Assembly (NCBI RefSeq): GCF_003955685.1
Contig: NZ_RXHJ01000013.1
Location: 29,122 to 93,121, forward strand
Direction: 5' to 3'
DNA length: 64,000 nt
Origin: Corynebacterium hylobatis
GTDB taxonomy: Bacteria; Actinomycetota; Actinomycetes; Mycobacteriales; Mycobacteriaceae
Shown here one piece after another: positions 1 to 10,470 of the stretch. The notes under the pieces are model-generated. The model saw nothing but the letters and a program-made list of their open reading frames with translations, was not told the origin of the DNA and searched no databases. Made by a program: the position numbers and the translations under genes. The number at the start of each line of letters is the position of its first letter. Position 1 is the first letter of the stretch.

Positions 1-563
1 CGGATCCCGCCGGAGGCCTTGATACCCAGGCGACCACCGACCGCGGCGGCCATGATCTCGACGGCGTGGACGCTGGCCCCGCCGGCGGGGTGGAAACCAG
101 TGGAGGTCTTGACGAAGTCCGCTCCGGCCCGCTCCGCCGCCAGGCAGCACTGGGTGATCTGGTGGTCGGAGAGCACCGCGGTCTCCAGGATGACCTTGAG
201 CACCGCGCCCGGGACGGCGTCGCGCACGGCCCGGATATCCGATTCCACGGCCTCGAATTCGTGCTCCATCACGAAGGAGAGATTGAGCACCATGTCCACC
301 TCATCAGCACCGGTGCTCACCGCCAGGGCGGCCTCAGCCGCCTTGATGTGACTGTGGTGCGCGCCGGAGGGGAAACCGCACACGGTGGCCACCTTCATCT
401 TCTCCGGGGCAGTGACCGGCAGCCGGGAGGGTGAGACGCACACGGAGTACACGCCGAGTTCCTCCGCCTCCCTGATCAGCGCCGCGATATCCGCGGGGGT
501 GGCCTCCGGCTTGAGCAGGGTGTGGTCGATGGACTGGGCGAGTCTGGCACGAGTGAGGGTCAT
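1..563 (-). CDS. deoC: Deoxyribose-phosphate aldolase, C-terminus cut by window edge
   Basis: Class I aldolase that cleaves 2-deoxyribose-5-phosphate to glyceraldehyde-3-phosphate and acetaldehyde in nucleoside catabolism. About 187 residues are visible, from the ATG at 561-563 to the left edge. The family fingerprints read in order: [12 protein letters not shown] near the N-terminus, the aspartate-rich [10 protein letters not shown], the Schiff-base lysine in FVKTSTGF, and the second lysine in IKASGGI at the very edge. The last roughly 35 residues lie outside. It is divergent to cdd across 122 bases, so two nucleoside-salvage genes sit back to back. Assignment is firm because all catalytic segments are present. 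Confidence 0.95.
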   Translation of the reverse strand, partial: MTLTRARLAQSIDHTLLKPEATPADIAALIREAEELGVYSVCVSPSRLPVTAPEKMKVATVCGFPSGAHHSHIKAAEAALAVSTGADEVDMVLNLSFVMEHEFEAVESDIRAVRDAVPGAVLKVILETAVLSDHQITQCCLAAERAGADFVKTSTGFHPAGGASVHAVEIMAAAVGGRLGIKASGGI

Positions 564-640
564 GCCTCCAGTTCTAGCCGATCCGGTCGTGGTTAAGGGC
601 GGGTTGCGCGGGTTTCTCCTCCACCGCCACACCCGGTGCG

Positions 641-646
641 GATAAT
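641..646 (+). promoter_or_regulatory. Probable -10 box for cdd
   Basis: GATAAT hexamer 40 bases before the cdd GTG start. A transcript starting near 653 would carry a short leader with an AGGGAG ribosome site at 675-680. No convincing -35 is visible. Confidence 0.45.
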
Positions 647-685
647 GTCGACCATGTCCACGCGTCTCAACCCCAGGGAGAAACC

Positions 686-1057
686 GTGCTCCTCGACGCC
701 GCCGCCCGCGCCGCCACCTTTGCCTATGCCCCGTACAGCAACTTCACCGTCGGTGCTGCCCTGCTGACGACGGGCGGGCAGATGTTCACCGGCTGCAACG
801 TGGAGAACGCCGCCTTCGGTGAGACCATCTGCGCCGAGCGCAACGCCGTGACGACGATGGTCGCGGCCGGTCTCCGGGAGATCGACACCATCGCGGTCGT
901 CGGCGGGGAGGGCCCCTGCTGGCCCTGCGGCGCGTGCCGCCAGGTGCTCGCCGAATTCGGCTGCCGACGCGTCGTGGTCGCTGGCCCGGATGGTCCCCTG
1001 GAGGTGGCTTTCACGGACCTGCTCCCCCACTCCTTCGGTGGGCCCGGCAACCGTTAG
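686..1057 (+). CDS. cdd: Cytidine deaminase
   Basis: Zinc hydrolase converting (deoxy)cytidine to (deoxy)uridine in pyrimidine salvage. 123 residues, within the usual size of the small tetrameric class. The sequence shows the substrate-binding [12 protein letters not shown], then CAERNA with zinc ligand C49 and catalytic E51, and PCGAC with zinc ligands C81 and C84. The GTG at 686 is chosen because AGGGAG lies five bases before it and the protein then begins directly with the conserved [14 protein letters not shown] segment; an ATG at 654 is out of frame. Together with the divergent deoC it makes a nucleoside-scavenging locus. Confidence 0.93.
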   Translation: MLLDAAARAATFAYAPYSNFTVGAALLTTGGQMFTGCNVENAAFGETICAERNAVTTMVAAGLREIDTIAVVGGEGPCWPCGACRQVLAEFGCRRVVVAGPDGPLEVAFTDLLPHSFGGPGNR

Positions 1058-1062
1058 CTCCC

Positions 1063-1098
1063 GTCCGTTAGATCTGGATATGTATCCCTCAGGTGGGC
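1063..1098 (+). repeat. Solo copy of a ~36-bp intergenic repeat
   Basis: Begins GTCCGTTAGATCTGGATA and continues through GTATCCCTCAGGTGG. It matches each arm of the inverted pair at 42261-42363; the shared pattern is CCGTTAGRTC, then GA, then GTATC. It starts six bases after the cdd stop codon and runs into the downstream hairpin at 1091-1115. A second CCGTTAG, formed by the cdd stop itself, lies at 1051-1057. Confidence 0.6.
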
Positions 1099-1115
1099 GG
1101 CTGAGTCGCCCACCT
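1091..1115 (+). terminator. Hairpin downstream of cdd
   Basis: AGGTGGGCG and CGCCCACCT form a perfect 9-bp stem with a 7-base loop, 34 bases after the cdd stop. There is no clear T-run after it, so its role as a terminator is likely rather than certain. Confidence 0.5.
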
Positions 1116-1130
1116 GCCCCAGAACGAGAA

Positions 1131-1157
1131 CAACCCCGTCCGAAATGGACGGGGTTG
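1131..1157 (-). terminator. Terminator of rpsP
   Basis: CAACCCCGTCC and GGACGGGGTTG pair over 11 bp around a 5-base loop, just beyond the rpsP stop codon at 1172. It may also stop transcripts arriving from cdd. Confidence 0.7.
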
Positions 1158-1171
1158 CGGATCAGAGTCGC

Positions 1172-1696
1172 TTACTCAGCGGTCTCCTCGGCAGACTCCT
1201 CAGCCGGAGCCTCCTCAGCAGCCGCTGCCTCAGCCTTGGCCGCCTCCTCGGCGGCAGCCTTCTCAGCTGCCTCCTTCTCAGCAGCAGCCTTGGCCTCGGC
1301 CTCTTCCTTGGCCTTGCGCTTCTTCTCGGTGACAGCCTCGACGGACGGGCCGTCGTTGGCCTCAGCCAGCGCCTGGTTGAACAGGTCGAGCTTGGACGGC
1401 TTCTCCTCGGCCACCTTCAGGGTGCCCTCGGCACCCTCGACGCCCTTGAACTTCTGCCAGTCGCCGGTCACCTTGAGCAGGGCCTGGACGGACTCGGTCG
1501 GCTGTGCGCCGACAGCGAGCCAGTACTGCGCACGCTCAGAGTTGATCTTGATGACGGACGGGTCCTGCTTCGGCTCGTAGGTACCGATGTTCTCGATGAC
1601 CTTGCCGTCGCGGCGGGTGCGGGCATCGGCGATGACGACGCGGTAGTGCGGGGTACGGATCTTACCGATACGCTGCAGCTTGATCTTGACAGCCAT
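1172..1696 (-). CDS. rpsP: 30S ribosomal protein S16, long C-terminal tail
   Basis: Component of the small ribosomal subunit. The ATG at 1694-1696 is chosen because the protein then starts [21 protein letters not shown] as in the family and AAAGGAG lies directly upstream; an earlier in-frame start would add a nonconserved leader. The S16 core occupies about the first 85 residues, including [19 protein letters not shown]. The protein is 174 residues, roughly twice the size of the E. coli form: after residue 115 it is a charged, Ala/Glu/Lys-rich stretch likely to be helical. Such tails occur in actinobacterial S16. It lies upstream of no other gene on its strand and ends in its own terminator. 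Confidence 0.95.
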   Translation of the reverse strand: MAVKIKLQRIGKIRTPHYRVVIADARTRRDGKVIENIGTYEPKQDPSVIKINSERAQYWLAVGAQPTESVQALLKVTGDWQKFKGVEGAEGTLKVAEEKPSKLDLFNQALAEANDGPSVEAVTEKKRKAKEEAEAKAAAEKEAAEKAAAEEAAKAEAAAAEEAPAEESAEETAE

Positions 1697-1793
1697 GGGG
1701 GCTCCTTTAAAGTCACTGGGCAGTTCAGGCATCCGTCATGGATTCGACGGACCGGTTCAACCCTTGGGTTTAACCTGCGTGTGACATTGCCGG

Positions 1794-1807
1794 CCGACCA
1801 TGGTCGG
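1794..1807. repeat. Palindrome in the rpsP leader
   Basis: CCGACCATGGTCGG is a perfect 14-base palindrome about 100 bases upstream of rpsP and inside its probable leader. It could be a small RNA hairpin or a protein site; nothing in the sequence decides between them. Confidence 0.35.
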
Positions 1808-1834
1808 TGACGGTGCTACGCAGGAACGCGTAAC

Positions 1835-1840
1835 ACTATA
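1835..1840 (-). promoter_or_regulatory. Candidate -10 box for rpsP
   Basis: TATAGT read on the minus strand, overlapping the stop codon of the neighbouring radical-SAM-like gene. It would give rpsP a leader of about 130 bases. The -35 position is weak. Confidence 0.35.
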
Positions 1841-2954
1841 CGGGCTGTCTGTCCGTTTCCGGAAATTCCCGCCCCTCCGGGACATAAGGGCAGGTCGGAT
1901 CGGAGGCGAGAGGGTCCCCGCTGACGGCATAGGCGGCGGCCCGGGAGCCTCCGCAGAGGCCGGCGAATTCGCAGCTCGTGCACCCGCCCGTCCATGTCGA
2001 GGGATCCCGCAGCCGCCGGAGTACCGGGGACTGCGCGTAGATCTCCGGCAACGGACTCTCCCGGATGTTCCCGCAGTGCACCGGCAGCAACCTGTCGGGG
2101 CGGACGTCCCCGGCCGGACCGATGACCACGAGGCCGCTGCCCGCGTTGACGACCATGGGTGGTCGGGGCCGGCGTGGTGCCGCCGGGCGTGCCCCCAGAA
2201 GCCGGACGGTCTCGGTGGTGAGGCGACCGTAGAGTTCCCCTCCCGCATGGTCCGCCCCCTGCGCACGCTGGTGGAATACCCGCCGGAGCTGGGGCGCGTC
2301 GGTGGCTTCGACGACTATCCTGTCCGAGACGTCACGGAGCCAGTGCAGGACATCCTCATGTTCTGCACCGGACAGATCACACCGGCCGGTGCCGCGGTCC
2401 GTGGGGACGAGAAGGGAGACGTTCCACTGCCTGGCACCCAGGCCGATGACGCGGGCGAGCAGGGCAGGCGCCTCCGCCAGGTTGGCTGGGGTCAGCGTCG
2501 AGTTGATCTGCAGCCGGAGGCCGGCGAGGGTGGCCTCCCGGGCGGCCCTGATAGTCCGGTCGAAGGCGCCGGGTACGTCGTGGAACTGGTCATGGGTGGC
2601 AGCCGCGGCACCGTCCAGGGTGAGCGCCAGGGTCGTCACCCCCGCGGCATAAAGTTCGGCGAGTTTCCTCCGGTCCAGCCCCGGTGCCACCGGGAGGCTG
2701 AGGGAGATCTCCAGTCCGAGGCCGGTGCCGTGGCGGATCAGTTCCGTCAGGTCACCGCGTCCGAGGATGCCCGGACCGGTGAGCACCACCTGTGGACGAG
2801 ACCGGTGCCAGGTGGCGAGGGAGTCGAGCAGGGCGCGCCCCTCGTCGGTGTCCAACTCCCCGGGGTGTCCCGTCCGGGTCACCTCCCAGATGACGATGAG
2901 AGGTGTGACGTGGATGTCGTGCCGGGCCGGCCGGGACGTGTGGCTTCCAGTCAT
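1836..2954 (-). CDS. Radical SAM/SPASM-family protein lacking the radical SAM cysteine motif
   Basis: 372 residues. The frame around it matches a known actinobacterial radical SAM/SPASM family: PLIVIWEVTR near residue 18 and HPGELDTDEGRALLD at 30-44. In the family, a CxxxCxxC loop that binds the 4Fe-4S cluster and S-adenosylmethionine normally sits between these two segments. Here the protein runs straight from EVTR to TGHPGEL, so about 15-17 residues are absent without breaking the frame. The C-terminal cysteine cluster is kept: C294, C325, C328, C334 and C355, in CTSCEFAGLCGGSRAAAYAVSG order. If the assignment is right, it cannot do ordinary radical SAM chemistry and may be a binding or scaffold protein, or a decaying gene. 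Substrate unknown. The family call comes from memory of motifs. Confidence 0.7.
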   Translation of the reverse strand: MTGSHTSRPARHDIHVTPLIVIWEVTRTGHPGELDTDEGRALLDSLATWHRSRPQVVLTGPGILGRGDLTELIRHGTGLGLEISLSLPVAPGLDRRKLAELYAAGVTTLALTLDGAAAATHDQFHDVPGAFDRTIRAAREATLAGLRLQINSTLTPANLAEAPALLARVIGLGARQWNVSLLVPTDRGTGRCDLSGAEHEDVLHWLRDVSDRIVVEATDAPQLRRVFHQRAQGADHAGGELYGRLTTETVRLLGARPAAPRRPRPPMVVNAGSGLVVIGPAGDVRPDRLLPVHCGNIRESPLPEIYAQSPVLRRLRDPSTWTGGCTSCEFAGLCGGSRAAAYAVSGDPLASDPTCPYVPEGREFPETDRQPV

Positions 2955-2970
2955 GCCCTACACCATAAAC

Positions 2971-3001
2971 GGAAAAAACCCCGCTGGTGCAGGGTTTTTC
3001 C
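2971..3001 (-). terminator. Terminator of ffh
   Basis: GGAAAAA-type arms (2971-2982 and 2990-3001) pair around a GCTGGTG loop; on the minus strand the stem ends in a T-run. It starts seven bases after the ffh stop codon and separates ffh from the radical-SAM-like gene. Confidence 0.8.
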
Positions 3002-3007
3002 ATACCG

Positions 3008-4630
3008 TTACTTCTTGCCGCCCTGGCCGAAGTCGAGGTTGTCCAGGTCGATGTTCTCCATGCCCTTGGGCAGTTTCGGCATGCCGGGGATATTGGGCAG
3101 GCCCGGCATACCGCCGCCGCCACCCATCTGCTGCTGCATCTGCTGCAGCTGCGCCATGTCCGGCATCCCGGGCATTCCGCCCGGCATGCCCGGCATCTGC
3201 GGCTGACGCACCGGCTTGCGCTTGCCGCCCTTGCCCTTGCGGCCCTTGGGCCGCTTCTTCGTCGCGGAGCGCTGCATGCCACCGCCGGGCATGCCAAACT
3301 GGCCGGCCATCTTGCCCATCATCTTCTTCGCCTCGAAGAAACGCTCAACGAGCTGGTTGACGTCCGTGACGGTCACGCCGGAACCGCCGGCGATGCGCTT
3401 GCGGCGGGAGGCGTTGAGGATCTTCGGGTCGTCGCGTTCTGCGGGGGTCATGCCGCGAATGATCGCCTGGATGCGGTCGAGATGCTTCTCATCGACCATG
3501 TCGGCCATCTCGTTCATCTGCTTGCCGCCGGGCAGCATCTTGAGGATGTTGCCGATCGGCCCCATGCGGCGGATCATGAGCATCTGGTCGAGGAAGTCCT
3601 CGAGAGTGAGCTCACCGGTGGTCAGCTTGGCGGCGGTCTCCTCGGCCTTCTGCTGGTCGAGGACCTGCTCCGCCTGCTCGATCAGGCTGAGGACGTCACC
3701 CATACCGAGGATGCGGCTGGCCATGCGCTCGGGGTGGAAGACATCGAAGTCCTCGAGCTTCTCACCGGTGGAGGCGAACATGATCGGCTTACCGGTGACC
3801 TCACGGATCGACAGGGCCGCACCACCGCGGGCGTCACCGTCGAGCTTGGTCAGGACGACACCGGTGAAGTCGACGCCGTCGCGGAAGGCCTCGGCGGTGT
3901 TGACCGCATCCTGGCCGATCATCGCGTCGATGACGAAGAGGACCTCGTCGGGGTTGACGGCGTCGCGGATGTTGCGCGCCTGGGTCATCAGGGTCTCGTC
4001 GATGCCGAGACGCCCGGCGGTATCGACGATGACCACGTCGTGCTGGGTGCGGCTGGCTTCCGCGATGCCGGCCTGTGCCACGGCGACCGGGTCGCCGTGG
4101 GAGGTGCCCATCTCATGCTCGTGGGAGTCGATGGAGGTGCCCGGGTCGGGGGCGAAGGTGGGCACGCCGGCGCGCTCACCGACGATCTGCAGCTGCTGGA
4201 CCGCGCCGGGGCGCTGGAGGTCACAGGCCACCAGCATGGGTGTGTGCCCCTGCTTGGTCAGGTGCTTGGCCAGCTTGCCGGCGAGCGTGGTCTTACCGGC
4301 ACCCTGGAGGCCGGCGAGCATGATGACGGTCGGCGGGGTCTTCGCCAGCTGGATGCGGCGGGTCTCGCCGCCGAGAATCTCGACGAGCTCCTCGTTGACG
4401 ATCTTGACCACCTGCTGGGCAGGGTTGAGGGCCTCGGAGACCTCGGCACCGGCGGCGCGTTCCTTGATCTTCTTGATGAAGCCGCGGACGACCGTCAGGG
4501 AGACATCCGCCTCCAGCAGGGCGAGTCGGATCTCCCTGGCGGTGGCGTTGATGTCCGCCTCGGTCAGCTTGCCTTTGCCACGGAGCCCGGTGAGGGCACC
4601 GGTGAGGCGCTCTGAAAGAGACTCAAACAC
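3008..4630 (-). CDS. ffh: Signal recognition particle protein Ffh
   Basis: GTPase that binds signal sequences emerging from the ribosome and delivers them, with FtsY, to the SecYEG translocon. 540 residues. N domain first, then the G domain with GLQGAGKTTLAGKLA, DTAGRLGIDE and TKLDGDARGG, then the methionine-rich M domain with RMGPIGNILKMLPG and SGVTVTDVNQLVERFFEAKKMM. The last 80 residues are an unusual Met/Gly/Pro-rich and Lys-rich tail (repeats of PGMPGGMPGMP type). The ATG at 4628-4630 gives the family's usual start MFESLSERL. Its receptor gene ftsY is at 8608-10401, about 4 kb away, with the nitrogen operon in between. Confidence 0.97.
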   Translation of the reverse strand: MFESLSERLTGALTGLRGKGKLTEADINATAREIRLALLEADVSLTVVRGFIKKIKERAAGAEVSEALNPAQQVVKIVNEELVEILGGETRRIQLAKTPPTVIMLAGLQGAGKTTLAGKLAKHLTKQGHTPMLVACDLQRPGAVQQLQIVGERAGVPTFAPDPGTSIDSHEHEMGTSHGDPVAVAQAGIAEASRTQHDVVIVDTAGRLGIDETLMTQARNIRDAVNPDEVLFVIDAMIGQDAVNTAEAFRDGVDFTGVVLTKLDGDARGGAALSIREVTGKPIMFASTGEKLEDFDVFHPERMASRILGMGDVLSLIEQAEQVLDQQKAEETAAKLTTGELTLEDFLDQMLMIRRMGPIGNILKMLPGGKQMNEMADMVDEKHLDRIQAIIRGMTPAERDDPKILNASRRKRIAGGSGVTVTDVNQLVERFFEAKKMMGKMAGQFGMPGGGMQRSATKKRPKGRKGKGGKRKPVRQPQMPGMPGGMPGMPDMAQLQQMQQQMGGGGGMPGLPNIPGMPKLPKGMENIDLDNLDFGQGGKK

Positions 4631-4671
4631 TAGGACACTCTCCCTGCGATCGACGTTTCAACTCCCTCATG

Positions 4672-8439
<3,768 letters not shown>

Positions 8440-8489
8440 GGTTCCCTCCTTTGATTACCTGTTGCCCGACAGGTTGCCGGGCACAGCGT

Positions 8490-8510
8490 TAACTATAGAG
8501 CTATCGAAAC
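8490..8510. promoter_or_regulatory. AmtR-type operator upstream of amtB
   Basis: CTATAGAGCTATCG at 8493-8506 fits the C. glutamicum AmtR core CTAT-N6-ATAG with one mismatch, and has the A/T-rich flanks (TTAA before, AAA after) expected of that site. It lies 51 bases upstream of the amtB ATG. Repression of amtB-glnK-glnD under nitrogen excess is inferred; the amtR gene itself is not in the window. Confidence 0.75.
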
Positions 8511-8563
8511 CATTCCGGTAGAGCGACAGAAAACTTTTTCTGATCCACCCCGGAAACGACGAA

Positions 8564-8583
8564 CGCCGCCCCGGAGGGCGGCG
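8564..8583 (-). terminator. Terminator of ftsY
   Basis: CGCCGCCC and GGGCGGCG pair perfectly over 8 bp with a CGGA tetraloop, 24 bases beyond the ftsY stop. A GC-rich hairpin followed by only weak T content on the minus strand. Confidence 0.6.
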
Positions 8584-8607
8584 GGTCCCAGATGGCGGGA
8601 CCGGGAT

Positions 8608-10401
8608 CTAACCCAGCAGGGCGTCGACGAAACCCTCCACCTCGAAGGGGGCGAGATCATCCGCACCCTCACCCAGACCGACGAGCTTGACCGGCACGCC
8701 GAGCTCCTCCTGGACCTGGAAGACGATGCCGCCCTTGGCGGTGCCGTCCAGCTTGGTCAGCGCGATACCGGTGATGTCGACCACCTCACGGAACACCCGC
8801 GCCTGGGTCAGGCCGTTCTGGCCGACGGTCGCATCGAGAACCAGCAGAACCTCATCCACGGCGGTCTTCTTCTCCACGACACGCTTGACCTTGCCCAGCT
8901 GATCCATCAGACCGGTGGCGGTGTGCAGACGGCCGGCGGTGTCGACGAGCACGACATCCGCCTGCTCCGCCACTCCCCTGGCCACCGCATCGAAGGCCAC
9001 CGAGGCCGGGTCCGCACCCTCGGCGCCGCGCACGGTGGCGGCGCCGACGCGGCGTCCCCAGGTCTCCAGCTGGTCAGCGGCCGCGGCACGGAAGGTGTCC
9101 GCAGCACCCAGGAGCACCTTGTGGCCCATGGAGACGAGCACACGGGCCAGCTTGCCGGTGGTGGTGGTCTTGCCGGTGCCATTGACACCGACGACCAGGA
9201 TCACGGCGGGCTTGCCCTCGTAGGGCATGGCCCTGATGGAACGGTCCATCTCGGGATGGCAGGCCTCGATGAGGGCCTCGCGCAGGAAGGCGCGGGCCTC
9301 CGCCTCGTTGGACACACCGCGCTCGGCGATCTTGTCCCGCAGCGAATCGACCACATCCATGGTCACCTTCGTGCCCAGGTCCGCCATGAGCAGCGTGTCC
9401 TCGATCTCCTCCCAGGCGTCCTCGTCGAGATCACCGGCGGTGAGGATACCGAGCACGCCCTGACCGATCGCGTTCTGGGAACGCGACAGGCGGCCGCGTA
9501 GACGGCCGATTCGGCCGGCCGCCGGGGCGATCTCCTCGATCGGCTCGGGGGCAGGGGCGGGTTCAGTGGCCGGGACCGGCGTGGTCTCCAGCGCCTCAGT
9601 GACGGATTCAACAGTGACCTGGGCGGCCTCGGCAGCCTCCACGGCCTCCTCGATGACCTCGGGTTCCTCAGCCACCTCCGTCTCCGGCTCCGGTTCGGTG
9701 ACTCCGGACGCGGCTGCAGCTCCCGCGATCACCGCTCCCCCGGCACCGCCGGCAACCGCATCTCCCGCACCGGACAGACGCTCGGTCCCATCGACCTGCG
9801 CCTCCGCCTCCGTTTCCTCGTGGTGGGACTCGTAGGTGACGTAGGCCTTCTCCCCCGCCGGTTCACCGGTCACGACCACCTCAGAGTCATCTGCGTCCGG
9901 GTGCACCGCGTCGTAGGTGACATAGGCACCGGGGTCCTTCTCTTCCCGGGCCTGAGTCTCAGTCTCAGCCTTCGGCTCGGGCTCGGGGGTGGGCTCCACC
10001 GTGGGGGCAGCCATCTTCGGCTCGGGCTCGGGGGTGGGCTCCACCGTGGGTGCCGGGATGGGCTCCACCCTGGGGGCAGCCATCTTCGGCTCGGGCTCGG
10101 ATTCCTCCACCTTCGGGGCCGGCGAGGTGGCCGCGGCCGCGGTTCCACCGAGTGCCTGGCCCGGCAGGAGTTCGGGCTCCTTCACCTCAGTCGGGGCGGC
10201 AGGTGCGAAGTTGAATCCGCCCTTGGCCTGGTAATCACCCGATTTCTCCTGCTGGGTCAGCTCCTTCTGTTCCTTCTCCTCGAAGCGGACGGTTTTCGCT
10301 TCTTTTCGCCTATTTCCGACGACGACAAGAACGATCAGCGCCAGCACCAGAATGACGACGATCGCCAGGATGATCCACATGGTCATGTTCATGTCATCCA
10401 T
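8608..10401 (-). CDS. ftsY: Signal recognition particle receptor FtsY
   Basis: SRP receptor GTPase at the membrane; partner of Ffh. 597 residues, long for the family because of its first 290 residues. It begins with a membrane segment (about residues 7-28, MWIILAIVVILVLALIVLVVV), followed by an acidic, Pro/Glu/Ala-rich A domain containing tandem PTPEPEPKMAA units. The conserved NG domain follows: VVGVNGTGKTTTTGKLA, DTFRAAAADQL, DTAGRLHTATGLM and TKLDGTAKGG. The start ATG at 10399-10401 has in-frame ATG alternatives a few codons in. It is followed by its own hairpin and preceded by a large unknown gene. Confidence 0.96.
   Translation of the reverse strand: MDDMNMTMWIILAIVVILVLALIVLVVVGNRRKEAKTVRFEEKEQKELTQQEKSGDYQAKGGFNFAPAAPTEVKEPELLPGQALGGTAAAATSPAPKVEESEPEPKMAAPRVEPIPAPTVEPTPEPEPKMAAPTVEPTPEPEPKAETETQAREEKDPGAYVTYDAVHPDADDSEVVVTGEPAGEKAYVTYESHHEETEAEAQVDGTERLSGAGDAVAGGAGGAVIAGAAAASGVTEPEPETEVAEEPEVIEEAVEAAEAAQVTVESVTEALETTPVPATEPAPAPEPIEEIAPAAGRIGRLRGRLSRSQNAIGQGVLGILTAGDLDEDAWEEIEDTLLMADLGTKVTMDVVDSLRDKIAERGVSNEAEARAFLREALIEACHPEMDRSIRAMPYEGKPAVILVVGVNGTGKTTTTGKLARVLVSMGHKVLLGAADTFRAAAADQLETWGRRVGAATVRGAEGADPASVAFDAVARGVAEQADVVLVDTAGRLHTATGLMDQLGKVKRVVEKKTAVDEVLLVLDATVGQNGLTQARVFREVVDITGIALTKLDGTAKGGIVFQVQEELGVPVKLVGLGEGADDLAPFEVEGFVDALLG
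9970..10102 (-). repeat. Tandem repeat encoding the FtsY A domain
   Basis: A 45-base unit encoding PEPEPKMAAPTVEPT-type sequence is repeated almost exactly (copies beginning near 9970 and 10015), with a third, partial copy near 10084 after a 24-base spacer unit. The period is a multiple of three, so copy number can change without a frameshift. Confidence 0.75.
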
Positions 10402-10470
10402 AGTGGCAGGAAATGCGCCGCTTCACACTCCGGGGCCCCGGGAAGTCGCAGGAAAAATCAGGTGGCGACG

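Noticed and set aside
654..767. 37-codon leaderless ORF starting at the ATG at 654, ahead of cdd
   Set aside because: It follows the -10 at 641 by seven bases, but it is Pro/Ser-rich, out of frame and overlaps cdd. A regulatory role cannot be excluded, but there is no evidence for a product.
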